In this document: positions 34,701-48,500 of the stretch, one piece after another
Numbering within the stretch: the first letter of the stretch is position 1
Layout of the letters: every line of letters starts with the position of its first letter
Origin: Jaapia argillacea MUCL 33604
Taxonomy: Eukaryota > Basidiomycota > Agaricomycetes > Jaapiales > Jaapiaceae
Reading direction: 5' to 3'
Length of the DNA: 64,000 bases
Assembly (NCBI GenBank): GCA_000697665.1
Contig: KL197715.1
Coordinates: 502,206 to 566,205 of the forward strand
Program-made: the position numbers and the translations under genes
The notes under the pieces: generated by a model
Told to the model about the DNA's origin: nothing
The model's input: the letters and a program-made list of their open reading frames with translations, nothing else
The model's database searches: none

Positions 34701-35340
34701 TGCATTGTAGAACGATGCTCTAGCGTTTGGCCTCGTCACAGGCAGAAGTTGCTCCGTGATTCGTCGCGGATGGTACCTTGGAGTCTGGCAGGACATCTTG
34801 ATGTCAGCCTTTGTGTGGCCGTTGGTAGATGAAGAGCTGACCCTATGTGCACCTATTGAGCTGAGGTTGCTGCTAAAGATCTTCGTTTCGTCGTCAGTGT
34901 CTATCTTGTCGCCGCATCGTTAGAAACGGTGGAACACGTACGGATAATGCGGAGACGACTGAATCTCTCATAGAGCGTCTGCGCGATGTCATGATGTGGG
35001 ATAGGGACGGCAAGGCCTGCGTCCCACCCCTCCAGCGTACATGACCCTGTCAGTGTGGACGCACGCCACTGAGGAGGACAAAGGCCAGCGGGATGAAATT
35101 CCGAATCAGCATCAACATGATGCAGTTTCCTTGGAGGACAAAACCTCTTTGTTGAGCACTTGCGAGAGGGTCTTTTTCGTCCAATGATTGCGCTGGTGGA
35201 GGTTCAATGTCTCATGGCTGTTGGCCACGACAAGGGAGACTTCAGACCATGCGCCACCAAGCTCTGAATAAGGCAACTCGTCTTCCTTTCTAGGTTACAA
35301 ACCTCACAGCTACATACTTAGTAGGCGAGGAACCCTATAG
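31709..35340. other. Gene-poor tract of 3.6 kb
   Basis: Many short frames occur on both strands (for example 32492-32890 plus, 34109-34495 plus, 34120-34425 minus), but none shows a known motif, convincing splice structure or compositional bias. No terminal repeats, reverse transcriptase or transposase motifs were seen. A divergent or heavily decayed gene is possible; I cannot support one. Confidence 0.4.
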
Positions 35341-37748
35341 CTATCCGAGGATTGATTTGAGCACCTGGAAGTTCGGTGTACCAAGTCCCGTCACAGCATC
35401 CCATCCTTCAGTGGCGTTGAAGCCCGATGTGTTGCAGCCGGGATTATTTCCCAGTAATATGTCAGTGAATCCTAGGAAAAGCGGTGTCATCACTTGAAAA
35501 ATTACACGCAATGGAGGAAGACTGACCTGAAACTCCGATTGAATATAGCATCGGGTTCAAGAATCCCAGAGGCGGCTTGCCGCTTGCGATCCGCTGGTCG
35601 TTCAGCAGGGAAACAATTCCGGCGAAGGTGGGAGAACTCGCGGATGTGCCACCAACGGATTCCACAGCACCCCCAACGACCACCTGGAAGCTACCGATGG
35701 GAGTGAGAGACCGTGGTGCGTTGAGATTTTGGTTGAAACGTACCCTAGCCCAAGCGCACTGACATCGGGGACTGCACGGCCTGCGGGGCTGAGGGAGGTA
35801 TTGACCATGGTCTCCACCGTAGAACAACTGAAAGCTTACTTGAAGAGCCCGGTATATGTAGTCCCAACTTTCTGCAGGAAGGGAGGGACGGCCATGTTCT
35901 GGTATGCTGGCCTAGGGAAATATACAGAAAACCCGCCCTGCGAGAAATAGACCCCCTTTTCGGGGGCGATCTGGTATGTCGCACCGACCTGAATTTGGGA
36001 AGGTCTGGATCAGATCAGGAATATCGAAAATCAACGAGATCACTTACACCTGTCACGAAGGGGCATGTGGCAGGAAATACCTAATATACGTTTAGTCCCA
36101 TAAATCTCGCCAAGTGCTTAACATACCGGTTGGAACAGAGTTCGGTTGGTTCCATCATTCGTCTGGCAAGTACCTGCTCCGACCTGATACACTCAGGCGT
36201 GTTGACTGTTGGGAAGAAATGAATACACTCACTCCACCATCTCCACTCGAGAACATGACAGAGCCTCCTCGCGCCCCCAGTTGGGCGAACATGCCGCAAA
36301 CGCGACTAAGGGGGATGTGAGGCTGCGAGACACAGCGGCAAGGCTGGGCACTCACACAGCCCAGTCCATCGGGAAGGTTTGCCTAGCAGAGACCATACAT
36401 GAGGTGGTGGCAGTTTCCAAAAGAGGACCTAAACGTACTCGTCGCCTCCGTAGCTTGTAGTGTAAGTTTGTGGGATGTCCTCTTGGGAAAGGATGTAATT
36501 GAGCCAGTCAAGGTAGGGCTCATCTCGTTGGGGTGGAGTCACGGAATCATTGATTGTCGGTGCAGTACCAGGTGTGGTATAGTAAATATTGGGAGTCGGG
36601 TACGTCAAGCCTTCCGTATATTGGCAATCCAGATTAGCCTGGGGTTACACAATTCAGAGAAGCACGATTTGAGCAAATGGTTGCCGTATACCTCGACACC
36701 TGGAACACTTTGATTGTTTAATCCTCCGTCAACAGATACCACAGTGACGTTTGCTCGTTCCGCGTCGGGTCGGAACTGCGAGAAGAACAGCTGCGATTCG
36801 AAGCTGTGAGTAAGTTGGGGAAGACCATCATACACTGCAAAGCTCACCTGCAGGTCTTCAAAGTTCACGAACTAACAGAGGTCAATGAGAATGAAATGAA
36901 AACGTCGGATATCATCAGTAGCACACCTGTTCCAGATATCCAGCGATACCAATCTTGTTTCCTTTATCAGCAGCTTGAGGGACATAACCAGCGGTTCCGT
37001 ACAATAGCTGCAGACAATACGGCGTGACTGTGGTATTGCAGCTCAGAGGAATATCCTGGCCTGCTGGTCCTTTCACGGTTAAGCCAGGATCTATGGTGGT
37101 TGCTGAACTCCCCGATGTGTCTAAGATGTAGTTTGTTCGCATCTTATTCATCCGGTCAAACATGGTCGTCGGCTGGATGACATCGATGTGCGCTAGCAAC
37201 TGCTTAGGCAAACTATATGATAGCGTGCGAACCACAAGTTCATCGGACTCGGTGTGTCGGAAGGTGTGATACTTCGCGGAAAGCATCTCCTCCGCAGTGG
37301 CGATGGGGATTCTAAAAGAGAGCCAATCCTGCGCCGGTGAATAGCTGACTGAACTGAGATCGATCCCATGCGACTCGAGCCACTCATGCACAATAGACAG
37401 TGTGGTCGGGTGAGGGGCGACAAGGCTTTCCACCTCGCTATGTATTTTTCAGAAGAGCGGTCTGACTTTATGGCATTCGAACACGTACCTTTTGGAAAGG
37501 TGTTGACCGTAGTCGGAGTGGAAGGGATCGCTCACCCGGTAGAGTGCATCAATCAGGTCGTCGATCTTGTCTTGTCGCAGTCCGATTCGGAGGTCGATGG
37601 GGTGATCAGGAGCAGGTGTGCCGTGATGCTCCCAGCCTAGTGGAGTTGTCGCCCAGCTGTGTTTCACAGCATATTCAAATATCGGAGAGGCGACAGTGGA
37701 TAGGGCCAAGGTAGCCACAACAACGAAGGGGATTAATGGGAAGATCAT
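35341..37748 (-). CDS. Secreted sedolisin (S53) protease, tripeptidyl-peptidase type
   Basis: This is a multi-exon gene starting with a signal peptide ([21 protein letters not shown]). A pro-domain follows (YGQHLSK, then [13 protein letters not shown]) and continues through a linker to the catalytic domain. The S53 acidic pair appears as VEANLDCQY after splicing at about 36710/36645. YGGDEQ and FSSGDGGV follow, and the nucleophile Ser lies in [10 protein letters not shown] (about 35650). The C-terminal calcium-site region reads [24 protein letters not shown], up to the stop at 35341. Such enzymes are acid-active, secreted as zymogens, and release tripeptides for nutrition. I count at least nine exons; some internal borders were not resolved. 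Confidence 0.9.
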
Positions 37749-38553
37749 AGTCCGTCTTCCTTCGAACCATTGCCGAAGGACGTTGTGTCCTTATAATGTA
37801 GAATCATGATAAGGAAAATTCCTGGGCATGCGGGGGGTGAGCAGGAAGAGTTCATGAAGGGAGGATATGTTTAGAAATAACGAAATCGTTCCTCACTGTT
37901 TGCCAAGGTGTGAAAGTGGATTGTGGAAAGTGACCCATTGACCGGTCCGATGAGAGCTCGCCAGTCCGGAACTCTGGATGGGTGGAGTACGAGAAGACGT
38001 GGGACGAAGAAAGAAATCAGATTGCAGAATCGAAAACAAGAAAGCAGTCCTTCATCCATCGATACACGACGCACTCTTGACAAGCTGAATACGCGGTATG
38101 ACATACAGTCCAAACATCAAGAATGCTTCGTTACACGATCCAGCCCTCCCCTCTTTAATAAATAGTCATTGCGAAGACTCGGTGTTGTGTTCTGTAGGGG
38201 TCACAAGGTGAAGAGTAGGTCATAGGAAGCCTTTGGTAACACACGAACCTATGAGAGGTCTGGGTTTCCTTTCGAACGCCCGACAATGATACGACACAGT
38301 CACACTTCCCCCTGCCCTCCACTCTGACTTTACCGCGCACTAGAGGAAACAAACAGCCCGAGAACGAGATTGATCGATGTCGTTTGTCTTGAAACATCTC
38401 CATGCAGATAGCCGCTGCATGGCCGTCACAACCTCGAACCCTCTGCTCCGCCACCTCCACTCCGACCACTTCGACACCCCTCCACCCAGCCTCGACGGGA
38501 GTAACCCTACCAGTTCTCCCGTCCGAGGCTCCTAATGGGAGCCCGCAAAACCG
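37749..38553. other. Upstream region of the S53 gene
   Basis: This holds the S53 promoter and the 3' end of eRF1. No gene is seen. Confidence 0.4.
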
Positions 38554-40146
38554 TCAGATATCATCATCATCCGAGTAAAACTCGTCTTCATCGTCATCGA
38601 CCGAAGTCAAGTTCTCGAAGTCCACTTTGTACCTCAACAAGCCTCCAATCCCACCAAAGCCCTTGACAAACTGAGCTCCTTCCTGAGATCTGTTGGTCAC
38701 AAATTCAAGGGTAGCTCCGAATTCTCGGTACTTCTCGGCGAACCACTCCAATAACGGTTGAGGTTCTTCATTCTGCTCCATCTCGAGACCGGTCGACTTG
38801 TCGAAGAACTTCTCACGATCCTTCTCTTGCTCCTTGTTTGCGTGAATGATGATAATATCTGTCATGGCGGTGGAAATAAGTGAGATGTGGTCCAACAGAG
38901 GTTGACAGATAAGCACATACCGCTAGCAGCGTTGCGTAGGACATATCGGGTGATATCGAGATTCTCATAGACAATGAGTGTCTCGACCGCCCCAAGCTCG
39001 AGCGCCTTCAGTGTGTCGTCGACACCGAAGCAGTATTTTCCAGTGTCCTGACTGATCTCGTCGAAGTACCTCTGGATCAACTTCTTCTCCTGAACGAATT
39101 TGACGTTCGCCAAGGCCTCTGCGGCAAGATCGATGGCCTGTTCTCGTTGAGCTGACAATCTAAAGCTGAAAGAGTGGGGGCGTACCTGATTGAAACCGTT
39201 CTCACCCCCGTAGCTGACATCGACGACCTTGATGACCTTGGCAGCCAACCGAGGGTCGAACATATCACTCTGACTCAACTCGGTCTTGAAATCGGCACTT
39301 CCAGCGAGGACGAGGCCCGTTACATTCACCCGATCGGCCGAGATGTAGTGTTGTACTGCCAGTTCGGCAACTTTGCGGACGTAGTTGTGGCGTTTTTCGT
39401 CGCGAAGACGAGAGAAGCGGAGAGCAGACTGACCACCGCGGCCATGCTTCTTGGGGAGGTCGACGGTGAATTTGTGAATAACTTCACGTGTGTTTCCGGC
39501 AACAGTGCCGAAAAGGGTACCGTTACCGTCCATAACAATGAACCCGAATTTCGAATCCGACTCAAGAAGTTCTTGCAAGGCTTCCGTGTGGAATTTGTTG
39601 TCGCAGAGATACAAAGATCTGGAGGAACTCCTGTAAGTCACGAATGAATGGTTCAACATAACTGGGTTCGTACGTGTTAATGGGCTTGTGGGGTTCGAAA
39701 TCGAAGGAAACCTTTTTCTCCTTGCCCTCATCAGTCAGAATCGTACCGACGAAGAGCACAAGACCGTTGGGGGGGACCCGATTGTACAGCTTCAAGCGCT
39801 GTTGGGTACTGGTGATAGCAGCCAACACAGACAGCCTGTTGACACGAGACTTGATGTTTGATGCCGTACCATATTCTTGCGTTAACATCGCAGAGACTCG
39901 AGAGATTTGATCCTGTCAAACCTGTGTGAGATCGATGCGACCACAGATTGGGGACGATGAGACACACCTTTGGGGGAATGATCAGACTGATCATGGAAGT
40001 ACCAGCACTGCGAGTTGAGATTCGTCAAGACCGCCCACATCAACCTGTTTCGCAACGCACCCTCTTGCTGAATCAAGACTCTTGATGAGTTTCTTGACCT
40101 TCCACATCTGAATATTTTGCTCCGCTGCATCCTGGACCTGACTCAT
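38554..40146 (-). CDS. SUP45: eRF1, polypeptide chain release factor subunit 1
   Basis: Six exons (40146-40061, 40007-39968, 39912-39674, 39630-39186, 39137-38921, 38858-38554) give 443 aa, close to yeast Sup45 (437). The stop-codon recognition motifs NIKS ([11 protein letters not shown]) and YxCxxxF (YLCDNKF) are in domain 1. The catalytic GGQ ([15 protein letters not shown]), which triggers peptidyl-tRNA hydrolysis, is in domain 2. The C-terminal eRF3-binding domain ends in an acidic tail ([16 protein letters not shown]). All key residues are present, and the NIKS and YxCxxxF motifs match standard-code eRF1s. It is divergent from POP7. Confidence 0.97.
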
Positions 40147-40464
40147 CTTGCAAGATTGTGTCCTCTGTCGTGAAACAAGAGCCACGTAAAAGTTTATAGG
40201 AGAAGGTAGAGAGAAAAGAGAACTGGCCTCCTGGCCAGTGCGTGTGGTGAAAGATCGGATTGTGTTTTGGTTACAAATTTCTGGCACAAGTTCACCCGAT
40301 TTAGCGACGATATAGGGGCTACTGACTTGACTTGAGTGCCAACCGCAAACAATCACTTCGCGCTCCCGACAAACAGCTGACTTGCGTCGCTTCCGACGCT
40401 CCTAGATCTTCTCTTGTCCACCGGATACGTTGTTGATTCGACATTGAAGCTTTCTGTTTACGGA

Positions 40465-41158
40465 ATGGTCCGATCCAACAAGAAAGACAACACTCGCAAG
40501 GCTGGCGCTGGGCCCTCTGCAGGGCCACTTGCGTCAGGGAGTAAAATCCGAAAGCTGAACCCACCTCGGCCGTTTCCAACAGTACCGACGTCCGTATCTG
40601 CCACTGGCCCACGCTCTGCTCATTCGGAGGGCAAAAACTTTATTTGTGTCACTCGTAAACTACCATTGGGCGCGTATCTACGAAGATGCAAAGACCTCAT
40701 TCTGAAAGACGGGTATGACAACCTTCTAGTCATTATACTAAACCTATCTAATTAATGGACTCGTCAGTTACAAGACACTGCACCTGAGTGCCCTCGGAGC
40801 CGCCATCCCGCACTTGCTCACATTAACAACTTCCCTTCCTGGGATCCTGCCGTTCGCTCCGGACGAAATCCACACGCAGGTGCTGACCGGTACCGTGGAA
40901 CTCATGGACGAAGTCATCCCTGAAGACGAGGACGAAGATATCACGTATAGAACGCGTGGAAAGTCGAGCATTAGTGTCGTGATCAAGATCGGCGAGGGTG
41001 ACGACGAGGACGCGCCTACCGTGAGCACCAGCAAACCCAAGGGGAAGGGGAAGGGCAAAGGGAAGGGTATTCAAGGACCAGTTGCCCAGCAGCAGGGGGG
41101 CGACTCCAACGAAGGTGTATTTCAGGAGCCCGACCAAGACGATATGGATATGTCTTGA
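40465..41158 (+). CDS. POP7: POP7/Rpp20-like RNase P and MRP subunit (Alba fold)
   Basis: Two exons (40465-40712, 40768-41158) give 212 aa. The Alba-type core is FICVTRKLPLGAYLRRCKDLIL, then YKTLHLSALGAAIPHLLTLTTSL and, after an insertion, VLTGTVELMDEV ... SISVVIKI. Pop7/Rpp20 pairs with Pop6/Rpp25 on the P3 arm of RNase P and RNase MRP RNA in tRNA and rRNA processing. The C-terminal extension has a Gly/Lys repeat (KGKGKGKGKG) and an acidic end, longer than yeast Pop7 (140 aa). Only 318 bases separate its start from that of eRF1. Confidence 0.85.
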
Positions 41159-41417
41159 GCTGGTGGGTTGTTCTTCCCATGACCTTAGTAAAAAGTCTGA
41201 ATGATGCCCTGACTTTCCAGATGCCTTATACCCAAGGGTGCTCACATAAATCAGGTACTAAGGCAAGTTGTGCAATGTTCGATGTTCCAGCGTTTATTGT
41301 GACTAGAGTATGTACTGTGTTAATCCGCGTACTGTTAGTATATAATTGTTTTTCAACAACAGGTATCTATCTCGATGCACGGTGTCCATGTGCGAAGTCC
41401 TCGAAGTGTATCTGCCG

Positions 41418-44400
41418 TCATTCATTCTGACCACCCCACCACTGCTCATCGGGAGGGTTCCTCGAAACTTCCACCGTAGCACGTTGATCCATGAGAGCGC
41501 CCATATCGCTGCTCTGCACACCGTTTTCCTTGAGCTCCCCGACAAGAAGCTCGCTTAACCCAAGGGTATCCTTGGGCAGCCAAATCCAAGGTTGATCGAC
41601 ATATGTGGAAGGATGATCGAAGGCGTGTTCATCAAGCTGATCGTCCAAATCAGCAGCATTGTACAACCCGGGTGCCGTTGGTCGCATTTCTGGGACTTCC
41701 CTAGTCGTTTGTTGTACTTCGTCAGATTTGTTGGATTCGGAGACCGATATGGCCGTAGAATGTGCAGAGGGATTGCCGCCAACGGATGGTTGCGGTGAGG
41801 AGCTGCGAGTAGGCTCGGTGACCCCACCATTCAAAGGATGTTCATCAGAGGGGCGATGGTCGCCGCTTGATCTCTGGGCAACTTTCCCAGCCTGTGCAAG
41901 TCTGTCCTCAATCTCAGGTAGTATGGGGATACGTTGTCGTAACACAGTGCTGATGCCTAGATAGAGATCCGGGGTCAGTCTCTAAATGTTGGAACCGTCA
42001 GTCCAACAGCTTACGATCTCTGCTGAACAGATCGAAATCTTCATCCTTGTTGACTTGGCCAACGGTTCCAGAATTCACCTTGTTCACCTCTCGGTATCTG
42101 TCGACCATCCACTTTGTCGCCAAAGACATGGGTAGATACTCCGAGATGGCTAAAGTTTTTATGGGAGTCTTAGTCTTCACACGAATGACTATAGGGGTCG
42201 GAACGGACTTACGACTGAAAGCGTTATAGATGAGAAGATGGAACAGTACTGTGATGACGAGGAGCGCAATCATGCACACGCCTCCAGCTATCGATATCTT
42301 GGGCGCAACAGGTATGTTGAGGAAAAACAAGCAAGCTAAAGCAATATGCTCAATGTACAGAGCAACGACTGCAGGATGATATTAGAGGATAGACGCGTCT
42401 GACAACATTCCACTTACAAAGGTTTGATATCGCCAATGGGAACTGCCAATGACTAGGTCAGGACACCAACAACACTAACAAGGAGGGAGAGAGCCTTACA
42501 TATAGACCACCTGAACAACGGACGCGTCGATGAGTAGTGACTTGAGGATCTTTCGTCAATGGTACATACCAGTCTCAACTTCGTCAGGTTGGTCAAATAC
42601 CTGAGTGAGCACTACGCGAAACGTCAGTCACAGTAGTGGTAATGACGAAGCCGAGCTCACAGAATTTCCACGAAAGGTACAGCAACGCAAACGCAAGAAC
42701 AGCCAAGCCATTGATAAGGGGGGCCAAAACCGAGTAGACGATGCCAATTGTAGCCAGAAGCGACATCCTCGGAAGGACGGTACCAAAGTCAACCTTCAAA
42801 AGAGATGATCAGAATATGTTGGAAGCTATCGCGGGATGAGGACCTACCGATGGCATCATGAATGTCACCTAGGACATATAAGGTACTAAGAATCAAACCG
42901 GCATCGCCAGCATACAACACATACCGAATAAGCTTGGCGAGGAGTACGTCCAAGGAACCATTTCTTGACGAAATGGATAACCAACGGTCCGAGCTGGATC
43001 AAGGCACTGGCCGCTCCCGCTAACCCTTGCGTCGCTGCAATGTGGGCCCAGAGCGTTAAAATCAGTGGATAACTTGGGACTGAACACGTACCCATGTATG
43101 TTAAGAAGAATATGGATGCATCAGGTAATCTGCTAGAGAGTTGTTCCACTGCTTGCGTCGGTGTGTTAATGATCTAAATGATAAGTGCAGTGGTCAATAA
43201 GTGGAGTTCGAAAATGAGACGGGGGATATTACAGCTGCGATGGTTGATGTAATGGCCGACGAAAGGGTCACAATCAGGAATCCGTGACTAAATATGAAGT
43301 CATATGAACGGCTGGAACGAGTGAGACAACGACAGACATACATGACCAAGAATGCGTAGTATCGTTTGTATACGCTGAGGGAAACGAGGGAGTATCGGGG
43401 AATACACTCATACCAAGCCAGCACTGAAAAGAAGTTGGGAGCGCAAAAGGTATAACGTATGAAAACGACATACAACGTAGGATGATCGGCAACACGATCA
43501 TCAACAAAGCCAATAGAACTGGTGGTATGACACCTTGTATGATCCCAGGCACAGGTAAGGGTGCTTTTAAGACGTTTCAGTATGACGGTGAGGTCTTTCG
43601 ATCGACAGCAAAAGATACCTTTACAAACCCATTCGAGCCATCTGCCGCGAAATCCGTCAGAGTCGGTTGGATTTATCGAAACAGTTCATTTTAGGACAAA
43701 AACTCACGGAAGTTTCGAGCACAAGCCTTGGAGATTACTCAGAGACCCAATGAACGCAACAGGAAAAGCCCATCCGATCAAGAGGGCCACCGTCAGAATG
43801 ATAGAAATGACAAAACGAGTTCTCATAGCGTAGGCTCCATCCTGCCGAAAAGCACCAAGTTAGCACATGCAACCCAACAGAGAGGACCAGCCGACATCAA
43901 GATTTGACCAAATCATATCTTTCGGGGCGACCTGGAGAAGACCTTAGAAGAGTTTGGGGGGTCTCAATCGTGATATCTCACCTCGATATACTTGTCGGAC
44001 ATTGCGAGGGGCTACGGAAGAATTTGAACAATCGTGAACCGCTGGGCTGAAGAAAATCTTACCTCATGATAGCTGACGCACTGTGCAAGAACATGAGCAC
44101 CGAGCTGCAGATTGCACTCTATGAACGCAGATCCCAGAGACTTGCTCTCCGACAACTCATTTCGACCTTCATCGATCTCTTTGTTCAACTTTGCAATCTC
44201 AATCTAAGTTCACCAGTGAATAAAGACTAACACAGTGAGAAGTAGAAACGGCCCACTTTGCACCAATCAATCGTATCAACCTTCTTTCCAAACAAGCCTA
44301 AGAAACCTAGCCGATGCCGAGGTCGCTCGGTAGCGGGCACCAAATCATCCAGGAACTCGCGACTTGGTGTAGGGGTTGGCAGGTTTTCAGAAAATAACGA

Positions 44401-45533
44401 AAGGTCCTGCACTTTCTCGACATCCTTGACTTTTCTCCCTTTCTTGACCTGTTTACGATGAGACTTCTCCCGAGTATTCCAGGCCTTTGTGGCTTTTCGG
44501 AGGAGGGCTGACTCCGCACTTTCCAGTTTTAGACAAGCCTTTTGACGCTTTTCGAAGCTTTTGTTTAAAGACTGTAACAAGAAGTATCAATAGGCTTCGT
44601 TTAGCCACCAGAGTCAACATTTGACGAACCTTGGAGTCGCGGTAGATCCATACCCTGTGGATACCGCCTGGAACAAAGCTAGCGAAGAGCCGAAGATCGT
44701 GCTCGTTGGCCAATTCGTCAGGAAGGGTTGTGATGAGCACGGTGCGAGCTTGGGCAAGCCGCGAATGACCTTTGCTGATGAGGAATTGATGACGCATATG
44801 GACGAAGTGTAACATTTCCCGCCGGATCATAAACAACACAAAAACTGGAGATGGTTGAGACACAAAGACGTCTGGTTGAGCGCTACAATACGTACAGGTT
44901 AAAATCCAAGCAACCCCGATGTGAGCAGCATAACGATTGGGCTGAGATGCAACACTGGGAGTACAAGGTGAGTTGGACTTCAAAATCTATATACCCAAAT
45001 TCAGCTTACTTTCCCCATTCAAATCGAGTCAACCCATCGTTGCTCGTCCCAGTGATTCCCACATAATCCACTGCCAGCAAAGAGGCCCAGGTCAAGATCC
45101 AGAAAACGGTGAATATAATCAACACCAGTCTGAGGTAACGCAGGAACATGTAGGCGTCCAATCCATTCTTGTGAATCTGAGAGCATGTCAGCAATGGTTC
45201 GAGGAGAGAAAGAGGCGATACGCAACAATATCTCGCGAGGGTGTGAACAACGTGGCGGGAATCCATCTCCATGGCCCCTTTGGTAGCTCGTTGGATCTCT
45301 TCCTATAGCAGTCCGAATCATCAATCTGGAATCACACATAGGCTATAGGTCGAAATCAAGACTTACTCTGGAGGAGGTAGGTAAGTTCTTGGGGTGTATA
45401 TCCTCCCCAAACGCTGTTTCAGGATCGTGAAGGCCCCCACCTCGATCAAGAGTAGGCCAGCATTCGTGACCAAAGCAGTGATGAAAGTCTGCGAAGTGCT
45501 CTTGTTCGCAGAAGATGAGCTGACGGCCGACAT
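41418..45533 (-). CDS. CSC1: CSC1/OSCA-type osmosensitive cation channel (DUF221)
   Basis: This is a long multi-exon gene. It starts MSAVSSSSANKSTSQTF, with a first membrane helix (ALVTNAGLLLIEVGAFTIL), then KGPWRW, GLDAYMFLRYLRL and a second helix (IIFTVFWILTWASLLAV). The cytosolic PHM7-type domain follows (RREMLHFVHMRHQFL, HSRLAQARTVLITTLP). The seven-helix RSN1/DUF221 region is in the second half, for example GGVCMIALLVITVLFHLLIY near 42260. The C-terminus (41418-41950) is soluble and Pro/Asp-rich (DQPWIWLPKDTLGLS). The family comprises mechano- or osmo-gated cation channels or lipid scramblase relatives in the plasma membrane. The first ATG in frame is at 45533; the exact exon count was not resolved. 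Confidence 0.88.
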
Positions 45534-48500
45534 CGCGTTCAGCGCCAACCGCTATCCTCCTGCGAAGTGGGGTACGAAGTGGAGATGAGAAGTTATCACC
45601 GGTGGCTGCATCGTTGAAAACATGCAACAGGAGTGCCTGTGACGCAAGTGCGCTCCACGACTTCGAGTTCTAAGTTGGTCCAACAGCATCATGGTGTGGT
45701 CGCTGTGTGGCTGTGCAGCCTATTTTTGGCTCGCTCAAGAGGAGTTCAAGTGAAAACAGAGGGGTGCGGTGATACAGTATCCTCGAGTGTTCCAAACCTA
45801 GTAAGATCCTAGTCCAAACCGCAGCCGAAGCTGAAGCTGCAGCAGGAGAGAGACAATCCACTGTTCCCAATGTCGATCATTGACGATGTGATCCCAAACA
45901 TAGCGCGATGGCCTCCAGCAAAATACACTCGAAAGCGGAGTTTAGCATACACAGCCAGAGACAATATAGTAGGGACGATTGAACCAATCGCGCGAATAGT
46001 CTGAACTCTGGAGTTGCTCTGGAGCGTAGCTACAGGCAGATTCAAGGAGTAAGGGGTGTCAAGGGACTCGTGTGAGCACACGAAAGATCAATTCGATCTG
46101 GTCACCCGACCTTCAGATCGGCGGAATGGATGATCTTGAACTCCACAGTTAGGCTGTGCCTGTGTCTCGATTGAGCATCATTCTAAAGTCCCATGTCCAC
46201 AGCGCCCGACTCCCTCCACTACTTAGTTGGGTTATGTGGCGGATGTGATTTAGAAGACAATCTGCATATCACCTATTCCCATCAGGGCGGACCTAACCCA
46301 AGCCATGGAGTTCGATCAAGCCTCGATCACGTTTAGGATCTCTAATTCTGGGACAAGTGACTTGGAACTCGATATAAATAACATGAAACGCATATGGAGT
46401 GTAGCCAAGAGTATATTTACCAATCCAAGTTCGCAATAGGTGGCCTCCGATATCAGCGTCTGGCAGAGAGGTATCGGTAGCACGAGCTGAAAGGGTTCCT
46501 TTCTGGAGCCACACACCATCGGTGCTTGAGGGGATGGAGGACAAGAATAGTCCGCAGCCAGGCCGACATCTCCCTGTATCGCCAAAGATCAGCGTGTCCA
46601 GAAAGTGGAGTCCAGAATACCATACACGCACCGAGGATCTACTTCGCAATTCAACATCGTCACCGATTGGTACCACAACCAATTTAAACCGACATCGGAA
46701 CCGGATGTATTTCTGGGAGGCAGCGAAGGCAACCAGAAAATAGACCTGTACCAGAGAGGATGATGGGCTAGAAGGGGGAAGGATAAGGCGAAGATTCGGG
46801 AAATGCTGTCCTATTTTCCCGAATCCCGGAGTAGATCACGAATAGCAGGTGCAAGAATATGGGTTCCATAACCAGGCGTCGACTTGATTTCTGACCTAGA
46901 GCCATCCTGGAGCAGATGCGCATAGCGCACACTGCCTTCAGGAATAAAAGGAGGAAGAAGTCTCCGAAATACGACGAGATACTCTAAAAGCATACCTAGC
47001 CCATACTACGGAGGCTGGCGCTGCGATAATCCTATGTTTAGTAAGACGGTTCCAGAGAATGAACGTTTGAACTCGTACAAGAAACGGAGATCATCGATAA
47101 GGTTGGAATGCAAGCACCGAGTCCGAGGTATGGTCAGGGGAGACGTGCCGTAGACGTAGATTGCAGGTAAGATCGCAGCGGGAGCTGTCGCATATGTCGG
47201 AGCCGTAGGTGATTTATGCGAAGTAACAACGAAGTTGGCTGGAGAGATGAATTCAGTGTTCAATGGCATCGAGCCACGTCAACAAGAAACAATTGACAGG
47301 AATCAAGTTACGGAGAGACATTCGAGAAAATAAGCAATTTTTCTATGTAGAAGTTTGCCAAGCTTTATCGGACCTACACCAACCGACGTCCAAACTTGAA
47401 ATGACCTGAACAAGAACGTGGGTGGAGAAAAGACGTAGAGGTAAAGATCGATGAAAGCGTCAAACCACTAGTCCCTGTTGAGGTTCGTTAGCTCGTCATT
47501 TAATCATAATATAGTGTGAGAGATGGGACAAACACGTTGCTCGATAGAGAGAGGAACCACTGGCGCATCCGGGGATTTGCCGATGGGGACCATCACAACA
47601 ACGCGAAGGGGCATTCGGCGGTTACCACAGATAATCCAGACAGCTAGGTGATTCGGGTCCTCGGAAAAGCAGAGTCCGTTAGCTTTACCCGCCAGGAAAA
47701 CACCCACACAGCGAAGGCAACGATAAAAACCAAACTGCCGAAACCGAGACTCCTGCAAAATGCCGAAAAACCCTAAAAGCATAAATCATTGCCTGGACAC
47801 GAATCAAATAATAGACAACTGGGGCGAACAAAACGATGATAGCCACCCTCGTGGTGCGATTCAGCGAGGGAGTTCCCAGTGGTCGGGTCCAGCAGAATGG
47901 CGGGTTGGTAAAATAGGAGAAAGATAAAGTTACCGGAGCCCACGTTCGTGCGCCTCAACGGAGAGTGAATCAGTTCATGAAGTCGGCCGAATGTATTCGT
48001 CTGGATATTGGGAGGTTGTTCGGATTCGACACTTTACCGCGGGATGCACGGAGAGGGCGCGGTCGGGTGCCCTCCAACTGAGAGTTTATCCTTGTCCCGG
48101 GAACCTCTCGCCTGGACATGATGATAGGACTCCCGTCATACGCGCACATTCAACGGAGTGAGACGGGTGCGAAATCGAGTGGACCGTACGGAAATCCCGC
48201 CTTCGGCGTGTGGGTGATACTTGGTTATGATCTTATGCGGCCGATATCAAGGGAGCGAACAGACTTCCGCTCAGAACAACGCGCCTCGAACGACAAAGAC
48301 CCAGGAAAGGGACCGAAGCTGTAGTGCGTTCGCCACGAGGGGGGCGTCATTTCGAACGCGCTAATGCGAAAAAGGCGACATTGCATGATTGCACGCGCGA
48401 ATGGTGATTCTGACAGAAAGCCCCGCGGTCGTCGCTCAGGTAGCCTGGATAAACTGAGCAAGGGATTCCGATGTGGGATTCTGGGGTTGATTCAAGTCAT

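Noticed and set aside
31709-35340. Retroelement remnant in the gene-poor tract
   Set aside because: No terminal repeats, polymerase, integrase or protease motifs were visible.
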